DNA of 48,985 nucleotides from [Clostridium] aerotolerans DSM 5434. Lineage in GTDB: Bacteria > Bacillota > Clostridia > Lachnospirales > Lachnospiraceae. This document shows, in pieces, positions 25,711 to 32,369 of this stretch. The stretch lies in contig NZ_JHWJ01000022.1 in the NCBI RefSeq assembly GCF_000687555.1, forward strand, positions 1 through 48,985. The letters run 5' to 3'. The translations under genes were made by a program, and so were the position numbers. The first letter of the stretch is position 1. Every line of letters begins with the position of its first letter. The notes below the pieces were generated by a model. It was not told the origin of the DNA and did not search any database. It worked only from the letters and a program-made list of their open reading frames with translations.

Positions 25711-27069
25711 ATGATTCATTGGGAATCCGGTGAGGGGAAGTTAGGGAATTTAAAGGAGTTTCACAATTGGTTTTATCATTTACCCGGAGTAGGGCTTAGA
25801 ATCATTCGTTCTCTCTTTGCTGTTCTTTTATGCTTTGTTATATTTTCTTTTTTAGGGAATCAGGAGGGAGCTTTTATCTCATCCCTGGTTGCCTTACAAT
25901 GTGTAGGCCCCTATACAGAAGATCGCTGGAAGCTGATAAAAGAAAGGTTTGCAGGCACAGGGATCGGAGCGTTATGGGGATTTTTGGTGGTTCAGATCTT
26001 TTGTCTGGGAAAGGGAAAGTTATTTTTCCAGGCAGAAAGCCATGGTTGGACCATCTGGGGAATTTTAATTATAGTTAGTATTCTGGGCGTGGTTCTATAT
26101 AGTACCGTGGCAGTTAATCTAAAAAATATGTCATACTATTCCTGCATGGTATATTTAAGCATAGTTGTGACCATTGCAGCAGAAAAGAATGCCTTTCTTT
26201 TCACCACCGGACGCGTTTGGGAAATCTTGGTTGGAATTTTAATGGCTATGATCTGTAGTTTCTTATACCTTCCCAGAGCTAAAAACAGAGACATTCTATT
26301 TGTCTCCGGTATCGATGATACCTTACTTACAAAGGATGAAAAGCTTTCGTCCTACAGCCGGGTAGAATTAAACCGAATGATTGATGACGGAGCCCAATTC
26401 ACCCTTTCCACGCTTCGAACACCGGCTTCCCTGATAGAATCCGTAAGTGAGCTTCATCTGACACTTCCGGTCATCGTTATGGATGGAGCGGCGTTATATA
26501 ATATCAATGAAAAATCTTATCTTCTGACGTATATGATATCTTATAAAAGTTCAGAAAGAATCATCGAATTTTTAGAAAAGAGAAACCTCAATTTATTTAT
26601 CAACGTGGTAATTGATGATTTGCTGGTCATCTACTATGATAAGCTAAGTAATGAAGCAGAGCTTGATATTTTCAAAAAGCTAAAGAAATCACCCTATCGA
26701 AATTATGTCAATCGAAGGCTTCCTGAAAATGAAAATGTTGTTTATTTCATGCTGATTCATAAAAAGGAGAAAATAGCAGACGCATATCAGGAGCTCATGA
26801 AAGAGGAATGGATCTCTGAATATAAAGTGTTGACCTATGATTCCGATGAATATCCAGGCTATGCTTATATCAAAATATATAATAAAGAGGCCACCAGAGA
26901 AAACATGCTTCGAAACTTAAAAGCGATGCTTGACTTTGATAAGAGCGTAACCTTCGGCAGCATTCCAGGCAAATACGATGTACTGATTGAGGATTCTGAC
27001 CATAACACGATGGTGAAGAAGATGAAGAAAGTATATGAGCCCATCCGTCTTTTTTCCTCCAGAAAGTAA
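25711..27069 (+). CDS. FUSC-type membrane domain fused to a degenerate HAD domain
   Basis: A 452-residue fusion. Residues 1 to about 190 hold five or six hydrophobic segments with the aromatic-acid exporter (FUSC/DUF939) look: GLRIIRSLFAVLLC, LVALQCVGPYTEDRWKL. From about 195 a Cof-type HAD phosphatase fold follows, but motif I reads S-G200-I-D202-D-T instead of S-D-x-D-G-T, so the nucleophile Asp is lost, and motif IV reads G416-S-I-P-G-K-Y-D instead of GDxxND. A catalytically dead HAD used as a cytoplasmic sensor or gate is the likeliest reading (inference). GTAGGAG precedes the ATG. Substrate unknown; it sits inside an organic-acid gene group. Confidence 0.75.
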   Translation: MIHWESGEGKLGNLKEFHNWFYHLPGVGLRIIRSLFAVLLCFVIFSFLGNQEGAFISSLVALQCVGPYTEDRWKLIKERFAGTGIGALWGFLVVQIFCLGKGKLFFQAESHGWTIWGILIIVSILGVVLYSTVAVNLKNMSYYSCMVYLSIVVTIAAEKNAFLFTTGRVWEILVGILMAMICSFLYLPRAKNRDILFVSGIDDTLLTKDEKLSSYSRVELNRMIDDGAQFTLSTLRTPASLIESVSELHLTLPVIVMDGAALYNINEKSYLLTYMISYKSSERIIEFLEKRNLNLFINVVIDDLLVIYYDKLSNEAELDIFKKLKKSPYRNYVNRRLPENENVVYFMLIHKKEKIADAYQELMKEEWISEYKVLTYDSDEYPGYAYIKIYNKEATRENMLRNLKAMLDFDKSVTFGSIPGKYDVLIEDSDHNTMVKKMKKVYEPIRLFSSRK

Positions 27070-27084
27070 AGGAAAAAGGTCTGA

Positions 27085-27116
27085 AAAAGCAGGCCAGAGG
27101 AAACCAGCCTGCTTTT
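27085..27116 (+). terminator. Terminator of the FUSC-HAD gene
   Basis: AAAAGCAGGC (27085-27094) and GCCTGCTTTT (27107-27116) pair perfectly around a 12-base loop, 15 bases after the stop codon. Confidence 0.8.
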
Positions 27117-27310
27117 AAGAAGCGGATACGATAAAACTGTACAATTCCAATAAAGGCTAGCATCATTTTTCTCCTTTTTAATTATATGTTAGTTTCCATT
27201 CTTTATAAATTCCTTGAAATTATCTGTTAAAGTATTAATTGTAGTAAGCCATTCTTTGGAATCAATAAACTAATTCACATCAGGGGTTCTTTGCAGGGAA
27301 TGTAAATAAT
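27117..27310. other. Intergenic stretch with no supported gene
   Basis: On the minus strand an AAAAAGGAGA site precedes ATGATG at 27166, but that frame runs through the FUSC-HAD terminator and becomes antisense to the gene. A 25-codon coding-like stub ending in FKEFIKNGN can also be read on the minus strand without a start codon, so this may be decayed sequence. Confidence 0.4.
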
Positions 27311-27538
27311 CTATCTTGTATACAGAGTCCTGCCCAATTCAAGCAGCACTTTTACGTATAGAGTGTTTAATCCCATACCGCCCAAATAGTCGATATGATA
27401 TATAAATACTCGTTCCGGATCATGATGAAATACTTCGGCTCCGGCCGGACTGATTGCCAGTTTACGGCCATTAAGCGTCTGAAAATCGTTTGATGCACCA
27501 ATATCATCATAGCTTGCCTTGTACTTATCTAAATCCAA
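27311..27538 (-). CDS. Small hypothetical protein downstream of the CitMHS gene
   Basis: A protein of about 75 residues with no family I recognise. It is soluble, with an acidic start (DLDKYKASYDDIG) and a C-terminal YLGGMGLNTLYVKVLLELGR segment. The frame opens at GTG 27550, but AGGTGG (27552-27547) would overlap that codon and lies 8 bases before TTG 27538, so the TTG start is preferred. It is separated from the CitMHS transporter by a long inverted repeat that may terminate most transcripts. Confidence 0.45.
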   Translation of the reverse strand: MDLDKYKASYDDIGASNDFQTLNGRKLAISPAGAEVFHHDPERVFIYHIDYLGGMGLNTLYVKVLLELGRTLYTR

Positions 27539-27575
27539 TGTTATAACCACCTTTCTTTTTGATTAATAATAAAAG

Positions 27576-27651
27576 CCTACCCTTGTGCATTACCGCCATC
27601 TCAAGTAGATGGATAAAAGGGGGTAGTGAAGCATTTATGCACAAGAGTAGG
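27576..27651 (-). terminator. Long structured inverted repeat after the CitMHS gene
   Basis: CCTACCCTTGTGCAT (27576-27590) and ATGCACAAGAGTAGG (27637-27651) pair over 15 bp with one mismatch. Inside are CCATCT/AGATGG (27596-27601 and 27607-27612) and TACC/GGTA. On the minus strand the structure ends in a TTTTATTATT run, so a terminator for the CitMHS gene is likely, but its branched 76-nt shape is more elaborate than usual. Confidence 0.6.
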
Positions 27652-27673
27652 TGAGATTGTCATGATTTACAGG

Positions 27674-28990
27674 TTATACGACCAGTGGCATAAGACCAAA
27701 TGCGATACCTACTACGATATAGATTAAAAAGATGCCAACTGCCCACAGGGCACTTTTACGCTGCCACTGGCCCATATCAACATTTGTCATGCGAAGCAGG
27801 ACATAGATAAATGGAACGAGTGGGCTTAGCAGGTGGAATGCCTGTCCCATAAGAGAGGCGAAACCAAGCTGCAGGGGAGTGTAGCCGTATGCCTTACCAG
27901 CTTCCGCAAGGACAGGAAGCACTCCAAAATAAAACGCATCGTTAGAAAGAAAAACAGTTCCTGGTGCAGATAAGAAGGCCACAATAAGTCCCCAGAACTT
28001 GCCCCAGCTCGCTGGAATAACAGATGTCATGCTTGTTGCAATTGCAGTACCCATACCGGTTCCATCAAGGATTCCCATGAAAACACCGGCAGACATAACA
28101 ACCATACTGACCTGAATGGCATCTGGTGCATTTGCTTCAATACGAGCACGCTGGTCAGCAATTTTAGGATAGTTGATTAAAAGGCCGATAGCAGTAGCGC
28201 CCATGAAAATAATAACAGATGGAAGCGTACCAAGGATGAGCATAATAACAACAGCTGCTGTTAAAATAAAGTTGATCCATAAATTTTTAGGACGACGGAT
28301 TTCCAGAAGCTCAGGGTCGACTATGGTAGTCATCTCTTTAATCTGCTCTTCGGTAAAATGAATGACACCTAACCGTTTCCGTTCTTTTAGGCCCATAATA
28401 ACGGATACACCGATTACGTAGATGGTAGCAAAGATCATCATTGGAACCAGTCCGCGAAGTACGGTGGACTCATCCAGTTTTAATACAGTTATGACTCGTG
28501 CCGTTGGTCCTCCCCATGGAAGCAGATTCAAAATCGAATGGGAAAGGATGGTCAAAACCGCAAGATCAAGTGTTTTCATTTTTAACTTCTTATAAATAGG
28601 CACAAATGCAGAACAAACAATGATCATTGTTGTGGTGCCGTCACCATTTAAGGAAACACTGGCGGATAAAAGTACGGTAGCTACCATTACTTTCAGCGGG
28701 TCACCTTTTGCAAAGCGAATCATTGCATTTGATAGTGGATCAAACAATCCTGTGTCGATCATTAAGGTGAAGAATAAAACTGCGAACAGCAGCATAATTG
28801 CTGTCGTGGAAGTTGTCTTTAAACCAGTTAGTGCGAATGTTCCGATGTCACCGCTCCAAAGACCCAGGAGAGCACCTACAACAGCAAATGCTGCAGGGAC
28901 AACAAGTAGTGCAGTGAACGGGGTCATTTTCTTTGTCATAATTAAGATCATAAAGACCAGAATTAGAAAATACACCATAAAAGTAACCAT
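27674..28990 (-). CDS. CitMHS-family citrate/organic-acid transporter
   Basis: A 438-residue membrane protein with about twelve hydrophobic helices. It shows the CitMHS features SVSLNGDGTTTMIIVCSAFVPIY in the first half and LSNDAFYFGVLPVLAEAG plus FASLMGQAFHLLSPLVPFIY in the second. Members import citrate as a divalent-metal complex with protons. The substrate here may be citrate or an analogue handled by the neighbouring hydratase. AGGAGG precedes the ATG. The gene is divergent from a GntR regulator across 346 bp, and that regulator is the natural candidate to control it. Confidence 0.88.
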   Translation of the reverse strand: MVTFMVYFLILVFMILIMTKKMTPFTALLVVPAAFAVVGALLGLWSGDIGTFALTGLKTTSTTAIMLLFAVLFFTLMIDTGLFDPLSNAMIRFAKGDPLKVMVATVLLSASVSLNGDGTTTMIIVCSAFVPIYKKLKMKTLDLAVLTILSHSILNLLPWGGPTARVITVLKLDESTVLRGLVPMMIFATIYVIGVSVIMGLKERKRLGVIHFTEEQIKEMTTIVDPELLEIRRPKNLWINFILTAAVVIMLILGTLPSVIIFMGATAIGLLINYPKIADQRARIEANAPDAIQVSMVVMSAGVFMGILDGTGMGTAIATSMTSVIPASWGKFWGLIVAFLSAPGTVFLSNDAFYFGVLPVLAEAGKAYGYTPLQLGFASLMGQAFHLLSPLVPFIYVLLRMTNVDMGQWQRKSALWAVGIFLIYIVVGIAFGLMPLVV

Positions 28991-29336
28991 AAAAAATCCT
29001 CCTCTAGTAAGTTGTTTGTGAATATCTATTAGACATAGTTCTATTTTATAGAAATTTTATAAAATGTCTATAAAATAAGTGTTTATAAAATGTTCCAGGT
29101 GGTTTTAAAGTGTTCTTTTATAAGTACAGAGTGTTAAAATGGTCAAATTCCTATGAATTATGCTCGAAAATTCCATAAACTTGACAATGTTTTTTGCCTA
29201 TAGTAATATTATGTTATCCGATTATTACTAATATTTGTATCAAAATAGAGTAATATTTGCCATATTAAAAAAACCTCAAAACTAGCGTAGTTATGGGGAA
29301 TTAATCTCATTTTTTCGTGATGGAAGGTAAAGAAAG
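28991..29336. promoter_or_regulatory. Divergent control region between CitMHS and GntR genes
   Basis: A consensus rightward promoter, TTGACA (29181-29186)-17-TAATAT (29204-29209), precedes the GntR gene. Three copies of TATAAAAT (29058, 29069, 29084) lie nearer the transporter, the first inside the perfect dyad ATTTTATAAAAT and two within the longer repeat TTTATAAAATGT (29056-29067, 29082-29093). They are candidate regulator sites. The rest is AT-rich with nothing else recognisable. Confidence 0.55.
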
Positions 29337-30053
29337 ATGAAATATGATTATGAGCAGAAGATTCTTTCCTCTATTGATTTCTCTCAAGGGCGTCCGTTTC
29401 AGGACATACTCTATATTGCCTTAAGAAATGCCATTATTAATGGAATATTTCCAATGGGAGAAAGAATTAACGAAAAGTCTTTAGCAATTCAACTAAGCAT
29501 TTCAAGAACACCAGTACGCCAGGCCGTTGCCCGCCTTAGCAAGGAAGGATTGGTTCAGGCAATTCCAAACTATGGCGTTATTATCAATAATATTTCCTTA
29601 GGAAGCATAAAAGAAATCTTTCGTATAAGAAAAGCGTTAGAGGTAATTCTGTTTGAAGCCTGTATGGAAAATGTAACCAGTCAGGATATCCTTCACTTTG
29701 AGTTTTTATGTTCCCAGATGATGCAGGCAGAAGAGAAAGATAAGATTGAAGAGGTGTTTCACCTCTTTAGCGAATACAACACCTATGCAATGAAAGTATC
29801 CAACATGCCAAGGCTTACCGTTTTATTGGAACAGCTTTCGGAATATTTGAAAAATTTTCGCTCTTATTCTTTTTTCAGCAAGGAGCGCAGACTGCGTGCC
29901 ATATACGAGCATACGAATATCGTGGAGCACTTGAAACATAAGGATTCTACCTTGCTGGTCCAGGCCGTTGAACAGCATATTATGAATTCAGAACAAGAAA
30001 CCATAGACCGGTTTGAAGAAAATCATCGATTAGATAATAGCAACAGAATATAA
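29337..30053 (+). CDS. GntR-family (FadR subgroup) transcriptional regulator
   Basis: A 238-residue regulator. The winged helix includes RNAIINGIFPMGERINEKSLAIQLSISRTPVRQAVARL, followed by an FCD-type all-helical effector domain from about residue 95. FCD proteins bind carboxylic acids, often with a metal held by Asp/His residues; His residues in the third and later helices (EHTNIVEHL, VEQHIMNSE) fit. With the divergent CitMHS transporter this suggests acid-responsive control. GGAAGG precedes the ATG at 9 bases. Confidence 0.88.
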   Translation: MKYDYEQKILSSIDFSQGRPFQDILYIALRNAIINGIFPMGERINEKSLAIQLSISRTPVRQAVARLSKEGLVQAIPNYGVIINNISLGSIKEIFRIRKALEVILFEACMENVTSQDILHFEFLCSQMMQAEEKDKIEEVFHLFSEYNTYAMKVSNMPRLTVLLEQLSEYLKNFRSYSFFSKERRLRAIYEHTNIVEHLKHKDSTLLVQAVEQHIMNSEQETIDRFEENHRLDNSNRI

Positions 30054-30060
30054 ATACCAT

Positions 30061-30098
30061 TAGGGCCTACCCACTTAGATGATTGGGATAGGTCCTTA
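30061..30098 (+). terminator. Terminator of the GntR gene
   Basis: AGGGCCTACCCA (30062-30073) pairs imperfectly with TGGGATAGGTCCTT (30084-30097), followed by ATTT, just past the stop codon. Confidence 0.6.
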
Positions 30099-30135
30099 TT
30101 TCCAGTTTTTGATATCCCTGTTTTCATAATGAGTA

Positions 30136-30190
30136 TTGACAAAAGATGTCGGAATGCTTATGATAGAGATAGAGACCAACCGTCGGTTTC
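30136..30190 (+). promoter_or_regulatory. tetR promoter with overlapping operator
   Basis: TTGACA (30136-30141)-17-TATGAT (30159-30164) is a near-consensus promoter. The dyad GAGACC-N7-GGTTTC at 30172-30190 covers the expected transcription start. A second site of the same form, GAAACC-N7-GGTTTT, lies after the gene at 30915-30933. Confidence 0.75.
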
Positions 30191-30204
30191 TACGGAGGGC
30201 TAAC

Positions 30205-30852
30205 ATGGGCAGAAACAAATATCCGGAACAAACACTGGAAAAGATACTGGATGCTTCAACGAAGCTATTTATAGAAAAAGGATATGAGCAGACCAGCATA
30301 CAAGATATTTTAGATACACTCTCTCTTTCCAAAGGGGGATTGTACCACCATTTCAAATCAAAAGAAGAAATCTTATCTGCAGTTATGAAAAGGCGTGCAC
30401 AGTATATTGCCGATATGCTGGAAGAATTACTGGGAAGCATTAAGGCAGACAATGCAAAAGAAAAGCTGAAAAAGATTCTTCACCATCTTAGCACAGACGC
30501 GAAAACACATATGCTTGATTCCGTGTTGAGTTCTCAGATAAGCAATCCATATTTTGTAGTGAGCGGCTTACAAACGGTGGTAAACCTGGATGCCCGGATA
30601 ATCGGAACATTGATTGAAGAAGGGGTAAGCGAAGGATCACTACAAACAGAGCAGCCTGTTTTATGTGCAGAAGTTTTTTTACTTCTACTGAATTTTTGGC
30701 TCAATCCGGCTTTGTTCGGACGTAATTATGAGGAGACGGAAGAGCGTTTGAATTATTTACAATCCATTATGTGTTCTCTTGGATTAGATATCGTTGATAA
30801 AGCATTTATTGACAACGTAATGAGTGGATATAAGCAGATGGGCGTTTTTTAA
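30205..30852 (+). CDS. TetR-family transcriptional regulator
   Basis: A 215-residue TetR repressor. The helix-turn-helix runs through ASTKLFIEKGYEQTSIQDILDTLSLSKGGLYHHFKSKEEIL, and a helical ligand domain follows. The frame is open back to 30136, but that would begin inside the promoter's -35 box; GGAGGG lies 5 bases before ATG 30205, which is chosen. Operator-like dyads sit over its own promoter and before the next gene, so it should repress both. The ligand domain is of the Bacillus YfiR/YxbF-like length and gives no ligand. Confidence 0.88.
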   Translation: MGRNKYPEQTLEKILDASTKLFIEKGYEQTSIQDILDTLSLSKGGLYHHFKSKEEILSAVMKRRAQYIADMLEELLGSIKADNAKEKLKKILHHLSTDAKTHMLDSVLSSQISNPYFVVSGLQTVVNLDARIIGTLIEEGVSEGSLQTEQPVLCAEVFLLLLNFWLNPALFGRNYEETEERLNYLQSIMCSLGLDIVDKAFIDNVMSGYKQMGVF

Positions 30853-30914
30853 AGAAGGTCTTTCATCTGATCGATAGGGCTGTTATGATAACAGTCCATT
30901 TTTTACAACATATA

Positions 30915-30933
30915 GAAACCGGTGGTCGGTTTT
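30915..30933 (+). promoter_or_regulatory. Second TetR operator
   Basis: GAAACC-GGTGGTC-GGTTTT has the same hexamer halves and 7-base spacing as the site over the tetR promoter, and lies 29 bases before the start of the broken membrane-protein gene. It is probably the target operator of the same repressor. Confidence 0.6.
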
Positions 30934-30961
30934 TAAAATCAATTAAATGGAGGTTGAATCA

Positions 30962-31240
30962 ATGAATCAGAAAAAAATATTTGAAACGACTAGAAATGCT
31001 ACGGATAAATCATTAAATTTCACAAATTCAATGATAGAGAAATCAAAGAAATTGCGAACCCCATCGCCTAAGGTCGATAAAATCGGAACAACGGTTGGTA
31101 GTTGCATAGGAGCTGGGTTATAGCTTTCTGGTGTTATTGCTATATTTACGTTCAGGCAATTTTGGGCAATTGGCTTATTAATCGTAGGCACCGTTACGCT
31201 GGTATCAAATTATATTTATCGTCGTAGATTAACTAAGTAG
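30962..31240 (+). pseudogene. Small membrane protein interrupted by an in-frame TAG
   Basis: A 93-codon frame with GGAGG 7 bases upstream starts MNQKKIFETTRNATDKSLNF and is stopped by TAG at 31121-31123 (codon 54). Reading on in the same frame gives a hydrophobic LSGVIAIFTF...FWAIGLLIVGTVTLVSNYIY segment and a basic end, with a normal TAG at 31238. The reading frame is otherwise intact, so either the gene is recently inactivated or a 53-residue product is made. It follows the TetR operator and a terminator lies downstream, so it was probably the regulated target. I recognise no family. Confidence 0.6.
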
Positions 31241-31274
31241 CAGTTCATATTAAAATAATTAAACTTGAGAGTCA

Positions 31275-31315
31275 ATGGCTCAAACCATAGGTAGATGTGG
31301 TTTGGGCCATTTTTC
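31275..31315 (+). terminator. Terminator of the broken membrane-protein gene
   Basis: ATGGCTCAAACCA (31275-31287) and TGGTTTGGGCCAT (31298-31310) pair over 13 bp with one G-U and end in TTTTT. Confidence 0.85.
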
Positions 31316-31426
31316 TGTAATTTATGATGGAAAAATGATACAATTTGGTATAGGATATAAAGCATAACTATATTGGAAACATGCATTTAGATTAAGATAA
31401 GGCTATATCATCAGGAGGTATGGAGT

Positions 31427-31855
31427 ATGGCAAACAGATTTGAAATAATAACAAAATACATACCAAAACTTACAGGTGCAGAGTACGGGAACTGGATCAT
31501 TGATAAGGAAAAGAAAGGAACTCCAGAAAGCCCGATACAAATGCCATTTGTTAACTATTCCGACGTCGTCAGTGAGTTCCTACAGGACGTGTATATATGC
31601 ATCGATGAAAATGAAGATATGCAATTAAACCGGTATGGAGAGATTTTACAAAAGAATGGTCTTTTATGGGAAATTGAATCCATGAAAGACGCAGAAGTGT
31701 CATCCCTTGATGCTCAATGTATCATGGCTCTTATCACAGGAGCAGTTCGTGCGGAAAGGTTTTGTGATGGGGCATTACTGGATTTCTTTCAAAATGGCAG
31801 CATGACTAAATGGCTAAAAAGATTAAAGGAACTTGATTCACAAATAGAGGAATAA
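31427..31855 (+). CDS. DUF6508-like small soluble protein
   Basis: A 142-residue soluble protein starting MANRFEIITKYIPKLTGAEY. Its PIQMPFVNYSDVV and GAVRAERFCDGALLDFFQNG stretches match what I recall of DUF6508, a family of unknown function common in Firmicutes. No catalytic motif is obvious. AGGAGG lies 9 bases before the ATG. It is a single-gene unit followed by a 20-bp hairpin, and is probably not related to the neighbouring transporter. Confidence 0.65.
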   Translation: MANRFEIITKYIPKLTGAEYGNWIIDKEKKGTPESPIQMPFVNYSDVVSEFLQDVYICIDENEDMQLNRYGEILQKNGLLWEIESMKDAEVSSLDAQCIMALITGAVRAERFCDGALLDFFQNGSMTKWLKRLKELDSQIEE

Positions 31856-31893
31856 GCAACCCTGGTTATTAGTAGATGAAACAGGATTTGAAT

Positions 31894-31940
31894 AAAAGGA
31901 GCATTTGCGGTATAGAAAATATACTGCAAATGCTCCTTTT
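31894..31940. terminator. Long bidirectional hairpin, copy A of a repeated 3'-end unit
   Basis: A 20-bp stem with one mismatch joins 31894-31913 (AAAAGGAGCATTTGC...) and 31921-31940 (...GCAAATGCTCCTTTT). It terminates the DUF6508-like gene and lies beside a relic of an ABC permease 3' end on the minus strand. Related hairpins occur at 43185-43230 and 44237-44285. Confidence 0.8.
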
Positions 31941-31941
31941 A

Positions 31942-32062
31942 TCAAGTTATAAAGTTAAAATCTAATTTTTTCTCCAGGTTAGTAATCCCATGATATAAAA
32001 CTGCATAAACAATACAAAGAACCACAATGCTCATAGCAGCCCAATTCATCATAAGCATTTTT
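31942..32062 (-). pseudogene. Relic A: C-terminal fragment of an ABC permease
   Basis: Read leftward the sequence gives AAMSIVVLCIVYAVLYHG, then ITNLEKK, closely matching VVMSIVILCIVSAILYQG-ITILEKK at the end of the intact permease at 44299-45096. One base is missing near the end compared with the intact gene, so the frame passes the old stop and ends at TGA 31942-31944. Only some 35 codons are recognisable. This is a dead duplicate, not a functional gene. Confidence 0.75.
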
Positions 32063-32369
32063 TGGACAAAATGATATAGATTTGGCTCTTCTCATAAACT
32101 ACGAGTCAGTTACCATGTTTGCAAACAGTGAGAAAAGAAATATCGGTAGCCGAATTTTTGCAAAAGCAGCCTTGTATTTATGATAATTGAGTATCAAGTG
32201 CAAAAAACGTTTGGCTGACCGTTAAATCTATCAACAATAGTAAGGAGGGGTAGTATGAAAAACAAAAATAGAGATAATTCCGTTCCATAGGTACTTGTCT
32301 GGCAATGTGGTACTACAAAATTTATGTATTACATATCTTAAAATAGTGAAGAGAAAGGGATGATGATCA
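32063..32369. other. Non-coding stretch before the peptide transporter
   Basis: Apart from a very short frame at 32255-32290 there is nothing coding. TTTGCAAA and a few weak dyads occur. No consensus promoter for the oppA gene could be fixed, although one must lie here. Confidence 0.5.
32255..32290 (+). other. Eleven-residue reading frame with a strong ribosome site
   Basis: AAGGAGGGG lies 5 bases before ATG, which starts MKNKNRDNSVP followed by TAG. In-frame codons continue beyond as VLVWQC... It may be a leader peptide for the transporter genes or the N-terminal stub of a lost gene. Confidence 0.3.

Noticed and set aside
26870-27166. Leftward 98-codon frame with a good ribosome site opposite the FUSC-HAD gene
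   Set aside because: The ribosome site is good, but the frame passes through the FUSC-HAD terminator and then lies antisense to an intact gene, with an unlikely Ser/Cys/Phe-rich product.
27576-27651. tRNA-like 76-nt cloverleaf
   Set aside because: The length and branched pairing suggest a tRNA, but the outer stem is 15 bp instead of 7, and there is no TTC-arm or anticodon loop.
30136-30204. N-terminal extension of the TetR protein from TTG 30136
   Set aside because: That codon is part of the -35 box of the gene's own promoter, so it cannot be in the message; the ATG at 30205 has a ribosome site.
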